From contig JAFRNW010000042.1 in NCBI GenBank assembly GCA_017429985.1, forward strand, positions 150,522 through 214,521: 64,000 nt of DNA, in the 5' to 3' direction. Each line of letters starts with the position of its first letter. The stretch's first letter is position 1. Origin of the DNA: Clostridia bacterium (lineage in GTDB: Bacteria > Bacillota > Clostridia > Christensenellales > CAG-138). Shown piece by piece: positions 8,052 through 17,550 of this stretch. The translations under genes and the position numbers were made by a program. Under the pieces are notes generated by a model that did not search any database, was not told where the DNA came from, and saw only the letters and a program-made list of their open reading frames with translations.

Positions 8052-8863
8052 GCGATGGGCTGAACGGACCATTCCTTCTCGCGATGGATCTGGACGGGAC
8101 CGCGTGCAACAGCCGGGCGCGGCTAGGCGAGCGGACGAAAGAGGCGCTGGAACGGTTCCGCGCGCGGGGCAATATCGTCTGCTTTGCTACCGGGAGAAGG
8201 GAAGTCGACATGCTTTCCTTCGGGGACGATGACCGGTTCGCGGATTACCTTCTGCTGAATACGGGCGGGAAGCTGGTCCGAACGTCGGACAGGACGGTCC
8301 TGTTCAGGGAGGCGGTCGATCCGGAAGCGGCCAGAACGCTGATCACGCACTGCCTTGCCGAGGGGCTTCAGCTGCATGTTCTCGACGGGATGTACTGGGC
8401 GGTCAACCGCTGGAATGACGGTCTGACGGAATATGTTGAGGAGCTCGGAAGAGCGCCCGTTCCGTACGGTTCGCTTTCGGAGGTCCCGTGGACGCATCTC
8501 GAAGGGTTTATGGTTACGGCAGATCTGGTGCCCGTGACCCGGTACATCGAGCGGGAAGGGCTTCCGCTCATGTGCCTGGCTTCCGAGCCGGACTGCGTGG
8601 ATATCATGCCCGCAGGCGTTTCGAAATGGGAAGGGATCCGCCGCCTGGCGGAAATGATCGGGATCCCGCATCGGCGGATTGCCGCAGCGGGGGATTACGA
8701 CAATGATCTTGAAATGATCCGGAAGGCGGGGATCGGCATAGCGGTCGCAAACGCGCTCCCGCATGTCAGGGAAGCGGCGGACTATGTGACACCGAATGAC
8801 AACGATCACGATGCGGCGGCGGACATCGCGGAGATGCTGCTCGCAATTCAGGATGAATCATGA
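8048..8863 (+). CDS. Cof-type HAD-superfamily phosphatase
   Basis: The 271-residue protein has HAD motif I LLAMDLDGTACNS, motif II in CFATGRR, a large C2-type cap and the acidic motif GDYDNDLEMIRKAGIGIAVANA. Cof-type members dephosphorylate sugar phosphates or nucleotides in the cytosol. Translation is coupled to BtpA by a 4-bp overlap. A role in clearing a stalled phosphosugar is plausible from context only. Confidence 0.88.
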   Translation: MSDGLNGPFLLAMDLDGTACNSRARLGERTKEALERFRARGNIVCFATGRREVDMLSFGDDDRFADYLLLNTGGKLVRTSDRTVLFREAVDPEAARTLITHCLAEGLQLHVLDGMYWAVNRWNDGLTEYVEELGRAPVPYGSLSEVPWTHLEGFMVTADLVPVTRYIEREGLPLMCLASEPDCVDIMPAGVSKWEGIRRLAEMIGIPHRRIAAAGDYDNDLEMIRKAGIGIAVANALPHVREAADYVTPNDNDHDAAADIAEMLLAIQDES

Positions 8864-8877
8864 AAGGAGTTACACAG

Positions 8878-10425
8878 GTGGGAAAAGCATATTTTATGGG
8901 GATCGATACGGGGACCAATTCCAGCAAGGGCGTTCTGATCGATGCGCAGGGGACTGTCCTCGGACTGCATACGACTTCACACGCCATGGAAAACCCGCGT
9001 CCGAATTATTATGAACATGACGCAGACCGCGACTGGTGGGGCGATTTCTGTACGATCAGCCGGGCGCTGATCGAGAAGACGGGCGTGGACCCGAAGGATA
9101 TCAGGGCGGTCGGACTCAGCGCGCTCGGCGCGGACTGCCTGCCGGTGGATGAGAACTGCCGTCCGCTGCGCAAGGCGATCCTGTACGGGATCGACGCCCG
9201 CGCGGTAAAGGAGATGGAACAGCTGACGGAACTCTACGGGGAAGAGCAGATCCGCGCATGGTACGGGCGTCCGCTCTGCTCCAGCGACGTCATGCCCAAG
9301 ATCCTCTGGATCAAGAACAACGAGCCGGAGATCTACGCAAAGACGCATAAATTTCTGACCGGATCGAGCTTTCTTGCCGCGAAGCTGACCGGGAATTATG
9401 TCGTGGACCGTTTTCTGGGCCTCGCCAGCTTCAATCCGCTGTATGATCCGAAAACCTGGAAGCCGGTGCCTGAGCTGTGCGCGCCGGTGTGCAGGCCGGA
9501 CCAGCTTGCGGAGATCCGTGAAGCGGCGGATCTCGCGGGCACCGTGACGGCGGAGGCTGCCAGGGAAACTGGTCTCGCCGAAGGGACACCGGTCATTACC
9601 GGCACGGATGATTCCGGTGCGGAAGCCATCAGCTGCGGGGTCGTGGAACCCGGGAAGATGATGCTCCAGCTGGGATCATCGGTCTATATGATCCTTGGAA
9701 CGGAGACACTGGTGGACGATGAAAGACTGTGGCGCGAGGAATTCATCGTGCCCGGGCTCTGTGATATTTCCGCCGGCACCAACGCCGCGGGGAGCCTGAC
9801 GAAATGGTTTCGGGACGTCCTGTTCCCGGACGCGGTATCACTCGAGAAAGAGGGCGGACCCGACGCGTATGAGACCATGCTGAAGGGCGTCGGAGAGATC
9901 CCGCCCGGAAGCGACGGGCTGATCACGCTCCCGTATTTTGCCGGCGAACGTACGCCGGTCAACGATCCTGACGCGCGCGGGGTCCTGTTCGGACTGACGC
10001 TCGGACATACGCGCGCGCATCTTTACAGGAGCGCGCTTGAATCGGTCGGTTTTTCCATCATGCAGCAGATCCGTCTGATGGAATCCCATCCGGAGGTGAA
10101 GCTTGACCGTATCATCGCGGTGGGCGGAGGGACCCTGAATCCCGTCTGGATGCAGATCATCACGGATATTCTGGGGAGAAGCGTCGCAACGCCGGAGCAG
10201 ACGGTCGGCGCCTGCTACGGGGACGCCATGATGGCCGCTCTCGGCATCCGGTGGGAAGGATTTGAGTCCTATGCGGATCTGACGAAGCTGATCCGCACGG
10301 GGAAGGTCTATGAGCCGGATCCGGCCGCGCATGAAAAATACAAGGCATATCAGCGGATCTACGACGAACTGTATCCCGCGACGGCTGAGCTGGCACACGC
10401 TGCCTCCAGACTGGCCGTGGAATGA
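8878..10425 (+). CDS. FGGY-family carbohydrate kinase (xylulokinase-like)
   Basis: The 515-residue protein has the two actin-like halves of FGGY kinases: GIDTGTNSSKGVLID at the start, TGTDDSGAEAISCG in the middle, and PYFAGERTPVNDPDARG followed by GGGTLNPVWMQIITDILG. The likely start is GTG 8878, because AAAGGAG (8863-8869) is placed for it. It is the last gene of the plus-strand operon and ends before a two-way terminator. The ketose substrate cannot be read from the sequence. Confidence 0.88.
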   Translation: MGKAYFMGIDTGTNSSKGVLIDAQGTVLGLHTTSHAMENPRPNYYEHDADRDWWGDFCTISRALIEKTGVDPKDIRAVGLSALGADCLPVDENCRPLRKAILYGIDARAVKEMEQLTELYGEEQIRAWYGRPLCSSDVMPKILWIKNNEPEIYAKTHKFLTGSSFLAAKLTGNYVVDRFLGLASFNPLYDPKTWKPVPELCAPVCRPDQLAEIREAADLAGTVTAEAARETGLAEGTPVITGTDDSGAEAISCGVVEPGKMMLQLGSSVYMILGTETLVDDERLWREEFIVPGLCDISAGTNAAGSLTKWFRDVLFPDAVSLEKEGGPDAYETMLKGVGEIPPGSDGLITLPYFAGERTPVNDPDARGVLFGLTLGHTRAHLYRSALESVGFSIMQQIRLMESHPEVKLDRIIAVGGGTLNPVWMQIITDILGRSVATPEQTVGACYGDAMMAALGIRWEGFESYADLTKLIRTGKVYEPDPAAHEKYKAYQRIYDELYPATAELAHAASRLAVE

Positions 10426-10429
10426 TCTG

Positions 10430-10500
10430 CCGAATACGGCATGCAGAAGACCCGGGAAGCATAGCGCTTGCCCAGGTCTTTCATTCTGCGTATCGGTATG
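10430..10500. terminator. Large bidirectional terminator between convergent operons
   Basis: AAGACCCGGG (10447-10456) pairs with CCCAGGTCTT (10471-10480) around an AAGC/GCTT inner stem. Outer arms GCAGAA and TTCTGC extend it. It separates the plus-strand FGGY operon from the convergent minus-strand aldolase operon. Confidence 0.75.
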
Positions 10501-10513
10501 TGCCGGCGATCCG

Positions 10514-11155
10514 TTACGGCTGACGGTAGTTGCTTCTCGGCGCGCTTTCTGCTGCGATCTCCTCCGTGGAAAGCAGATGGACAGGCCCGACTGCCCGGGC
10601 GGCGAGGTAGGTCTTGGCTGCCTCCTCCAGGTAGACGGCGCTGTGAAGGGCTTCCTCGAGATCTTTCCCGAACGCGATGACGCCGTGATTTCTGAGGATG
10701 ACCGCAAGCGCGTCACCGCAGTGATCGACGGTCAGCTTTCCCATGCCTTCATCCGAAGAAATGGTGAAGGGCGCCACGGGGACTGCGGTGCGGCAGGCAT
10801 CCAGCACGGTCACCAGACACCCGGGCATTTCATCCTCCACCAGGCCGACCGCGGTCGCGTACGGCTGATGGGTATGGATGACCGCGTTGACTTCCGGTTT
10901 GTGCCGGAAGATATACAGAAGAGCGAGCATATCCGAGGAGGGACGGCGGTTTCCGTCGAGGGTTTTTCCGTTCTCATCGACGAGTACGATGTCCTCAGGC
11001 TGCATGGTCTCATAGGCCATTGCCGAAGGGGTGATCAGAAAGTTTCCGCATGGCATCCGCATGGAAACATTCCCGCCCGACAGGGAGATCAGCTGATACT
11101 GCAGCATGGTCAGTGCCGCACGGATCATTTCGCGGCGTTCCTTTTCATATTTCAT
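10514..11155 (-). CDS. Class II aldolase/epimerase (AraD/FucA-like)
   Basis: The 213-residue protein has the class II aldolase fold signatures: SGGNVSMRM, ITPSAM, the zinc motif VIHTHQPYA and LRNHGVIAFG. Family members are fuculose-phosphate aldolases or L-ribulose-5-phosphate 4-epimerases. The neighbours (L-xylulokinase-like, UlaE-like, Rpe-like) favour a 4-epimerase producing D-xylulose 5-phosphate, by inference. Its start overlaps the UlaE-like stop by 11 bp. It is the last gene of the operon. Confidence 0.85.
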   Translation of the reverse strand: MKYEKERREMIRAALTMLQYQLISLSGGNVSMRMPCGNFLITPSAMAYETMQPEDIVLVDENGKTLDGNRRPSSDMLALLYIFRHKPEVNAVIHTHQPYATAVGLVEDEMPGCLVTVLDACRTAVPVAPFTISSDEGMGKLTVDHCGDALAVILRNHGVIAFGKDLEEALHSAVYLEEAAKTYLAARAVGPVHLLSTEEIAAESAPRSNYRQP

Positions 11156-11993
11156 CCTTCATTCCCCTTTCAAAACGGACCGAACGTTCCGTCGTTTTCA
11201 GATAATCGAGGTGTTCCCGTATGATGTGCTCTCCGTTCGGATCCTGCTCGTACCAGAGCTCCACGAGGACCGGCGCATGAAAATCCAGTTCCGCGAGGCA
11301 TCGGTAGACTCCAACAAAATCGAGCGTGCCGGTACCGATCGGAAGGTTGAAGCAGGTGTGCGGATTGGCATCCCGGATGTGAAGACCGAGCATATGGCCT
11401 CTGGCGAGCGTCAGTTCGGAAACGGGATCCAGTCCGGCAGTCACAAGATTTGCCGCATCCGGATAGACGTGCAGAACGGGAGAGCCGATCTCGCGGACGA
11501 GTTCCATGGCTTTGCGGACGGACGTGATATGGCTTTCGACAGGCTCGATCCCGAGCAGGATCCCGCTGCGTTCCGCGAGAACGGCTGCTCGGGCAAGACC
11601 GTCGCGGTAGCGCTTACGGCTTTCTTCCGTGCTCGGTTCGTACCAGACGTCGTATCCCGCGACTTGCAGGACACGGATCCCGGTGTCGGCGCAGAAGCGG
11701 ACCGCCTTGCGCATCAGGTCCATGGATGTTTTGCGGAGCGTCTCGTCCGCGCTCCCCATGGGAAAACGCCTCTGCCCGCTGAAACACGCGGAATAGACCT
11801 GAACGCCGCTGTCGGAAGCAGCGCGCTGAAAGGAGAGCCGCTGCGACCGATCCCATTCCAGCCGGGACAGACGCTCATCGCTCTCGTCCAGACTGAGTTC
11901 GAAATTATCGTATCCCGCACGCGCGGCATGATCCAGAAGATCCGGCAGTGGCCGCTTATACAGTGCTTTTTCGTAGATCCCGTATCTGTACAT
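11145..11993 (-). CDS. UlaE/SgbU-like L-xylulose-5-phosphate 3-epimerase
   Basis: The 282-residue TIM-barrel protein begins YGIYEKAL and carries FELSLDESDERLSRLEW, the UlaE-type block after the first strand. It then has LQVAGYDVWYE, GIEPVESH, GLHIRDANP and LPIGTGTLDF. The expected reaction is L-xylulose 5-phosphate to L-ribulose 5-phosphate. The ATG at 11993 follows GGGAG and lies 4 bp after the Rpe-like stop. It forms a coherent route with the kinase and class II aldolase/epimerase beside it. Confidence 0.82.
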   Translation of the reverse strand: MYRYGIYEKALYKRPLPDLLDHAARAGYDNFELSLDESDERLSRLEWDRSQRLSFQRAASDSGVQVYSACFSGQRRFPMGSADETLRKTSMDLMRKAVRFCADTGIRVLQVAGYDVWYEPSTEESRKRYRDGLARAAVLAERSGILLGIEPVESHITSVRKAMELVREIGSPVLHVYPDAANLVTAGLDPVSELTLARGHMLGLHIRDANPHTCFNLPIGTGTLDFVGVYRCLAELDFHAPVLVELWYEQDPNGEHIIREHLDYLKTTERSVRFERGMKDEI

Positions 11994-11997
11994 CTGT

Positions 11998-12657
11998 CTA
12001 TCGCTCCCGGTTTTTCGCGTCTTCGGCGATTTTGCAGAAGGACCGGACCGCTTCGGCCGGATCATCGGCACTGAAAACGGCACGGCCCATGACGGCGCAG
12101 TCTGCGCCTGCAGCCGCAACCGAAGGAAGGATCTCCGCGGTAATGCCTCCGTCCGTCCAGAGTTCGACGGAGGATGGGAGAAGGGAACGGAGACGCCGGA
12201 TCCGCGTGATGCTGTAGGGCTTGAAACGGATCCCGTTCCGGTCGGATTCGTTGGTCAGCAGGAGCACATAACGGACCAGATCCAGATACGGCATGACGTT
12301 TTCGACCGGCGTTCCGTAATTCAGAGCGAGACCGGGGATCATACCGTACTGCAGGATCAGATTCAGCGCCCGGGACGGATAAAGGGTCGATTCCAGATGA
12401 ACGGCGATCTTTCTGACGCCGCATTCGGCCAGCTCCGCGATATAGCTTTCCGGATCGGTGACCATCAGATGCGCATCCATTTCCGCGTCGGTAAACGCAG
12501 ACAGGGCACGCACGGTATCGGGTCCGAACGTGATGCCGGGGCTGAAGTTGCCGTCTTCAATATCCAGATGCAGAACGCCCGCGGGGCGCACCCGGGCCGC
12601 CTGGCGCCCAAGGTCCGCAAGGTTGCTGCTTGCAAGAGAGGGAAGCACCTGAAACAT
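11998..12657 (-). CDS. Ribulose-phosphate 3-epimerase family protein
   Basis: The 219-residue barrel shows Rpe blocks: LPSLASSNLADLG, VLHLDIEDGNFSPGITFGPD, DAHLMVTDPESY and LWTDGGITAE. The usual HxDxMDG motif reads HLDIEDGNF, with Glu in place of Met. This, and its place inside a pentose operon, point to an accessory epimerase rather than the housekeeping enzyme. It is 14 bp after the L-xylulokinase-like stop. Confidence 0.83.
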   Translation of the reverse strand: MFQVLPSLASSNLADLGRQAARVRPAGVLHLDIEDGNFSPGITFGPDTVRALSAFTDAEMDAHLMVTDPESYIAELAECGVRKIAVHLESTLYPSRALNLILQYGMIPGLALNYGTPVENVMPYLDLVRYVLLLTNESDRNGIRFKPYSITRIRRLRSLLPSSVELWTDGGITAEILPSVAAAGADCAVMGRAVFSADDPAEAVRSFCKIAEDAKNRER

Positions 12658-12671
12658 GCTTATTAATCCTT

Positions 12672-14168
12672 TCAGCTGTGGAATACATCCAGCGCTTTCA
12701 GCGCTTTTTCATAGAGACGGAATTTTCTGCGGTAGACCGGTACCGCTTCGGGATCGGGTTCGTAGACCCTGCGGATCCTGGTCATGGCATTTACTGCCGC
12801 CTGATAATCGCTGAACAGTCCGCATCCGACCCCTGCGGCCATTGCCGCGCCGAGCGCACTCAGCTCGTCTCCCTCCGGGATCTCCATCGGGATACCGACC
12901 GCATCTGCCATCATCTGCGACCATACCTCGGAACGGATCAGTCCGCCGGAGAGACGGGCTTTGGAGAACGTGTTGCCGCCTTCCATCAGCCTTCGCACAT
13001 GGAAGACGGAGGAGAAGACGACGCCCTCATAGACCGCGCGGAGCATGTGCTGCTGCGTGGAATATGCGCTGACATTCAAGAAGCAGGCTTTTGCGTCCGG
13101 ATGCGTCGCGGATGAGAACAGATAGGGGACAAACACAACATCGGATTCGTCCGGAGAGACGGAGTCGACGATGCGGTTGCAGGAGGAATACACTTCTTTG
13201 CCGGAGGAATCCAGTTTTGAAAGCTCCCGGAGATACCAGTCCAGATTGCTCGCGGATGTCGGCGTGGATTCTTCCACCAGATAATGTCCCGGAAGGAAGG
13301 CGCAGGAAACGGAGTTCGTGCTCTCGCCGTACCCGTACCGCAGCTGCGTGTCCAGATATTCGTTGATGGACCAGGTGCCCGCGATCATGCAGGCGGTTTT
13401 CCCGTCCAGGATCCCGCTAGCCAGAAGACCGGCGTCTACATCGAACATCGATCCGGTCACGGGCGTGCCGGGTTTCAGGCCGGTTTCAAGCGCCGCCGCT
13501 TCGGTGACGGTCCCGCATGCATCCGTACAGGAAAGACACGGCGGTGCCATATCGAAGCAGTCTCCAATGTCAAGAAGCCGGAACAGTTCTCTGTCGTAAG
13601 CGAGCGTATGGAGATTCATCAGTCCGGCGGAGGAAGCTTCCGTGATCTCGCTCGTAAACTCTCCGGTCAGACGGAGACGGATATAATCCTTGATCCCGAG
13701 GAACCATCTGGCCTGCCGGACGAGTTCGGGGGAATGATGTTTCAGCCAGGAAAGCAGGACGGAGGTCTGTGCAGACCACAGCCCCTGATGATTCAGGGCG
13801 AAGACCTGTTCCTCGATACCGTTTTTCCGGAGCTCATTGACCATGGACTGCGCTCTCGAATCCGTGGAGACGATGGCCGGTCCGACCGGATCGCCGCGGT
13901 CATCCGCCAGCAGAATCCCGTTCCCGTAACCGGTGACGCCGATCCCGAAGATCGCGGAAGGATCGATCCCGCTCTTTTCGATGGTTTCACGGATCACGAT
14001 ACAGTTGGATTTCCAGATCTCCGCGGGATCCCGCTCCACGTATCCGACCGACGAAGTACGGATGGGAACGCTTCGTCCGGAGGAGGCGATCAGTTGGCCG
14101 TCGGCGGAGAACAGCGCTGCCTTGATGACGCTGCCGCCGTTATCGATACCCAGCAGATATTTTTTCAT
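12672..14168 (-). CDS. FGGY kinase, L-xylulokinase (LyxK)-like
   Basis: The 498-residue protein opens with YLLGIDNGGSVIKAALF, carries IGVTGYGNGILL and SMFDVDAGLLASG, and ends with the FGGY C-terminal block KARLSGGLIRSEVWSQMMADAVGIP. GNGILL and the Asn in GIDNGG are seen in LyxK-type kinases. It is the first gene of a four-gene operon whose enzymes would convert L-xylulose to D-xylulose 5-phosphate. The ATG at 14168 lies about 40 bp from an AAAATTGGT motif. Confidence 0.85.
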   Translation of the reverse strand: MKKYLLGIDNGGSVIKAALFSADGQLIASSGRSVPIRTSSVGYVERDPAEIWKSNCIVIRETIEKSGIDPSAIFGIGVTGYGNGILLADDRGDPVGPAIVSTDSRAQSMVNELRKNGIEEQVFALNHQGLWSAQTSVLLSWLKHHSPELVRQARWFLGIKDYIRLRLTGEFTSEITEASSAGLMNLHTLAYDRELFRLLDIGDCFDMAPPCLSCTDACGTVTEAAALETGLKPGTPVTGSMFDVDAGLLASGILDGKTACMIAGTWSINEYLDTQLRYGYGESTNSVSCAFLPGHYLVEESTPTSASNLDWYLRELSKLDSSGKEVYSSCNRIVDSVSPDESDVVFVPYLFSSATHPDAKACFLNVSAYSTQQHMLRAVYEGVVFSSVFHVRRLMEGGNTFSKARLSGGLIRSEVWSQMMADAVGIPMEIPEGDELSALGAAMAAGVGCGLFSDYQAAVNAMTRIRRVYEPDPEAVPVYRRKFRLYEKALKALDVFHS

Positions 14169-14524
14169 ATTATCACCCGTTGAATATGCAAGTATCGGAA
14201 AATTTCATACCAATTTTGACTAATCAAATTATACGGGAAGACCCCATACGTGTCAATTCCTCACGGATGGTTCTAAGGTCCGTTTCCGGTGAAGCGCGGC
14301 AGGATCCGCGGACGGAACGGGATCCCGGATACGCTGATCCGTGACGCGCAGGTTGAAAAGACAGGCGCGTTGCAGTATGCTCTATCCAGTGACGATCAAT
14401 CCTTTCGCCGGCATTTCGGGATCATCCGTACTGCAGGGCGGAAGGGTTATGATACCGGACCGGGATACGAAGGACCCGCGGAACGGTCCGAAACACGATG
14501 ACAGGGCGGAGGAAAGGAAAAAAG
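14169..14524. promoter_or_regulatory. Divergent regulatory gap with TTTCATACCAATTTT motif
   Basis: This 356-bp gap separates the L-xylulokinase operon from the HD gene. Near 14200-14215 the plus strand reads TTTCATACCAATTTT, the reverse complement of the motif found twice in the frlD/amidohydrolase gap. No convincing open frame or RNA was seen in the remainder. Confidence 0.5.
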
Positions 14525-15091
14525 ATGGATAAACTGACACTTGAGAAGGCAAAAGAGATCAATTCGACGATGGTCACCGAGGAGCATCTGCTTCTGCATG
14601 CCGCGAACGTGTCCGCTGCCATGGGCGCGATGGCGGATCATTTCGGCGCGGATAAAGAGCACTGGGAAGCGGTCGGCTGGCTGCACGATTATGATTATGA
14701 GAAGTATCCCGATGAGCATCTGCAGCACACGGAGAAACCCCTGCGCGAACTCGGCGTTCCGGAAGAGGACATCCGCGCGATCCTGTCGCACGGATACGGG
14801 ATCTGTTCGGACGTGAAACCGCTCTCCGATCTGGAAAAGAGCCTGTTCGCCGTGGATGAACTCACGGGCATCGTGCAGGCGGCAGCGAGGATGCGGCCGA
14901 ACGGGATCACGGATATGGAAACCAAGAGCTTCATGAAGAAGTGGAAGGACAAGAGATTTGCCGCCAAATGCGACCGTCCGCTGATCCTGAAGGGATGCGA
15001 AATGCTCGGCATGGATATCAGGGATGTCGCGGAGATCGTGATCGAAGGAATGAAGGCGCATGCGGAGGAACTGCAGCTCGCCGGGAACTGA
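14525..15091 (+). CDS. HD-domain hydrolase
   Basis: The 188-residue helical protein has an HD-type metal site: LLLHAANV near residue 24, WLHDYDYEKYPDEHLQH near 55-71 and ILSHGYG near 90. HD proteins hydrolyse nucleotides or phosphoesters in the cytosol. The ATG at 14525 follows GGAGGAAAGG. The gene stands alone ahead of apbE, with about 90 bp between them. The substrate is unknown. Confidence 0.85.
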   Translation: MDKLTLEKAKEINSTMVTEEHLLLHAANVSAAMGAMADHFGADKEHWEAVGWLHDYDYEKYPDEHLQHTEKPLRELGVPEEDIRAILSHGYGICSDVKPLSDLEKSLFAVDELTGIVQAAARMRPNGITDMETKSFMKKWKDKRFAAKCDRPLILKGCEMLGMDIRDVAEIVIEGMKAHAEELQLAGN

Positions 15092-15185
15092 TGCGGAATG
15101 ACGCGGTTCTTTCCGGCTCCGGCAGGATCGCCAGGGCGGACCGGGACGGCGTAAGCGAAGCAGAAGCATGTCTGAAGACGTACTG

Positions 15186-16205
15186 ATGAAAAGGTTTTTC
15201 AAAAGTTCATTCGCCCTGCTGATGACGGCGGGGCTTCTTATGCTGTGCGGCTGTTCCGTGAAAAACATCGTGCAGAAGGATACTGTTTTCGCTCTCGATA
15301 CGGTGATCGATCTGACGGTCTGCGCGCCGGACCGGAAGGCTTTGACCGGGGCGGAGACGGCTCTTCTAAACTGGGAAAAAAAGTTTTCCGCCGCGGATGA
15401 AAACAGCGAGATCGGGAAACTGAACGGGGGAGATCCGGCGGCGCTTTCCGCCGAGACGCTGGAACTTCTTTTGGATGCGGTCGCGATCGCGGAAGAGACA
15501 GACGGCGCGTTCAATCCGGCGCTGAAGCCGGTCGTTTCAGCGTGGGGATTTCTGAACGGCGATTACAGAGTCCCGCCGGAGGAGGAGATCCGGACGCTCC
15601 TTCCGCTGACGGATTACCGGCAGATCCTGATTTCGGACGGACAGGTTTTTCTTCCGGAAGGCCAGCAGATCGATCTCGGCGGCATCGCCAAGGGATGGAT
15701 CGGGAAAAAGCTCGCGGAGGATCTGTCGGAAGCAGGCGTCCGCAGCGCACTGATCAATCTGGGCGGGAATATCCATGCGGTCGGGACGAAGCCGGACGGC
15801 AGCTTCTGGCGGATCGGCATCAAGGACCCTTCCGGGGACGGCGTGGCAGGCGTTTACCTTGCCGCGGATGAGGCGGTCATCACATCCGGAGGATATGAAA
15901 GATTTTTTGAACAGGACGGGATCACGTACATCCATATCCTGGATCCGGATACGGGACGCCCTGCAGGGAGCGATTTGCTTTCCGCGACGGTGATCGGCGG
16001 CGACGGAACCCGATGTGACGGATTGTCCACCGCCCTGTTTGTGATGGGCCGGGAAAAGGCTGTGGATTTCTGGAGAAACCGCGGGGATTTTGACATGATC
16101 CTGATCATGAAGGACCGCATTCTGATCACGGAAGGGATCCGGGACCGGTTTACGCCTGAGGGAACCGATGCCCGTTCGCTGGAAATACTGACCGGAAGCA
16201 AATAG
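15186..16205 (+). CDS. apbE: FAD:protein FMN transferase (ApbE) lipoprotein
   Basis: The 339-residue protein begins with a lipoprotein signal ending LMLCGC. It then shows the ApbE blocks: DTVFALDTVIDL, FSAADENSEIGKLN, DLGGIAKGWIGKKL, LINLGGNIHAVG, SGGYERFF and HILDPDTGRPA. ApbE attaches FMN covalently to threonine in membrane complexes such as Rnf/NQR subunits. An in-frame ATG also exists at 15168; neither has a strong ribosome site. No flavin acceptor gene is nearby. Confidence 0.9.
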   Translation: MKRFFKSSFALLMTAGLLMLCGCSVKNIVQKDTVFALDTVIDLTVCAPDRKALTGAETALLNWEKKFSAADENSEIGKLNGGDPAALSAETLELLLDAVAIAEETDGAFNPALKPVVSAWGFLNGDYRVPPEEEIRTLLPLTDYRQILISDGQVFLPEGQQIDLGGIAKGWIGKKLAEDLSEAGVRSALINLGGNIHAVGTKPDGSFWRIGIKDPSGDGVAGVYLAADEAVITSGGYERFFEQDGITYIHILDPDTGRPAGSDLLSATVIGGDGTRCDGLSTALFVMGREKAVDFWRNRGDFDMILIMKDRILITEGIRDRFTPEGTDARSLEILTGSK

Positions 16206-16244
16206 AAAGGACAGATCTGATACGGCGCGGGGGCATGCCTGTCG

Positions 16245-16772
16245 GTCCGCTGTTTTACGCATTTCGATCCCAATGATCCAACAAAAGACATCGGCTATAA
16301 GCTTTCTCCTGGTCAGTTGGTCTATTACCGGGATGAGTCCGCATACCGGGAGAATTATTACCATATCCAGGACACCTTCGTAATCATGGACATCGCCGCC
16401 AAGTCCGGTTATATCGTCCGGGCGGACTGCAGCAAGCTCTATAACCAGCAGGACCCCGCCCTGGATTTGAGGTCCATCGACTACGACCACATGGGCGGCG
16501 AAGAGTATATCGCTTATGTGCGGAACATCGCGGAACAGACCTTCGGCAAGGAGAATGTAAAGGACGTGGACGTGAACGCAGTCTACGACGGCAACTACTG
16601 CACCATCGACCCCTACATGACCGACGGCCGCTGGTATGAGTTCTTCTTCGAGGGCGGCATGCTCACCGAGATCCAGCACTTCGCTACCGAGCGCAGCAAC
16701 GTCTGCGGCTGGGCCGCCGACAGCCTCTATGTCAACACCATCACCGGCGAAGAATTCTACGAGGAATGGTAA
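16245..16772 (+). pseudogene. C-terminal relic of an unknown gene
   Basis: An open frame of about 176 codons runs to a stop at 16772 but has no credible start or ribosome site. The sequence reads as a coherent C-terminal domain (DPNDPTKDIGYKLSPGQ through NTITGEEFYEEW). It begins abruptly about 40 bp after apbE, so the 5' part seems to have been lost. It is followed by a perfect terminator. It may derive from an extracytoplasmic domain similar in style to the DUF4179-like genes nearby, but I do not recognise the family. Confidence 0.55.
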
Positions 16773-16787
16773 CTCTGTTTAACGCAG

Positions 16788-16823
16788 CAGCCCGCGCAGA
16801 TTCCTCCCTGCGCGGGCTGTTTT
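16788..16823 (+). terminator. Intrinsic terminator
   Basis: CAGCCCGCGCAG and CTGCGCGGGCTG form a perfect 12-bp stem with an 8-nt loop, followed by TTTT. It sits 16 bp after the relic stop, which supports a once functional gene. Confidence 0.9.
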
Positions 16824-16837
16824 CGCAATCAGCATTT

Positions 16838-16878
16838 AGCGGAGCGAGCATTATCATGATGCGCGCTTCGCTTTTTTT
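16838..16878 (+). terminator. Second hairpin-plus-U-run, member of a repeated motif
   Basis: AGCGGAGCGAGCAT pairs with ATGCGCGCTTCGCT, followed by TTTTTTT. The left arm and its flank (TTTAGCGGAGCGAGCATT) recur almost unchanged at 19000, after the DUF4179-like gene. Confidence 0.7.
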
Positions 16879-17076
16879 ATTGCAACAGTCTGCCTTATGC
16901 TGCAGGAATTCCTCCATGGTTGAAAACGAGTTGTGTTATCTGTATAAAAAGTTGATCTAGTAGTTGAATATATGTCCTTGGTTTATAATAATGCCACATA
17001 AAGGGAACTTTTGAGGATGCTTATGCGACTATAGGGTAGAATGATCATTCCAAGACGAACAAAGAGAGGATAGAAC

Positions 17077-17550
17077 ATGATCTCAGACAAAGCCTTTGCA
17101 CAGGAAATACGTGATCTCACAGACACGGCATTTGCAGTGGCATATCTGATTCTGGGGAACAGCGCTGATTGTGAGGATGCCATGAGTGAAGCGATCCTTT
17201 CGGCTTATGAAAACCGGGGAAAACTTCATAAACGTGACAGTTTTCGCGCGTGGTTCTTACAGATTCTCCGATACAAAGCATATGATGTGCTGCGCAGCCG
17301 ACAGAGATCATCCCCTGTGGAAGAAATACCGGAACGAGAGATTCAGGCCCCGGATACAGCCGGCAGACTGGATCTGAAAGCAGCCCTCGAAAAGCTGGGC
17401 GAAGATCAGCGGACAGCTCTGCTCCTGCAGCAGGAGGGATATGAGCTCGCTGAGATCAGCCAAGCTTTGGATGTACCCGTAGGGACACTGAAATCTCGCA
17501 TCTTTCGGGCAAAGAAAACATTGAGAGCAATCCTGGCGGAGGAACAATAA
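17077..17550 (+). CDS. ECF-type RNA polymerase sigma factor
   Basis: The 157-residue protein has sigma region 2 (AYLILGNSADCEDAMSEAIL then SFRAWFLQILRYKAYDVLR) and region 4 with a helix-turn-helix (GYELAEISQALDVPVGTLKS followed by RIFRAKKTLR). It is short, as in ECF sigmas. The stop overlaps the ATG of the membrane protein downstream (TAATG), a usual arrangement for a sigma with its anti-sigma. Confidence 0.92.
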   Translation: MISDKAFAQEIRDLTDTAFAVAYLILGNSADCEDAMSEAILSAYENRGKLHKRDSFRAWFLQILRYKAYDVLRSRQRSSPVEEIPEREIQAPDTAGRLDLKAALEKLGEDQRTALLLQQEGYELAEISQALDVPVGTLKSRIFRAKKTLRAILAEEQ

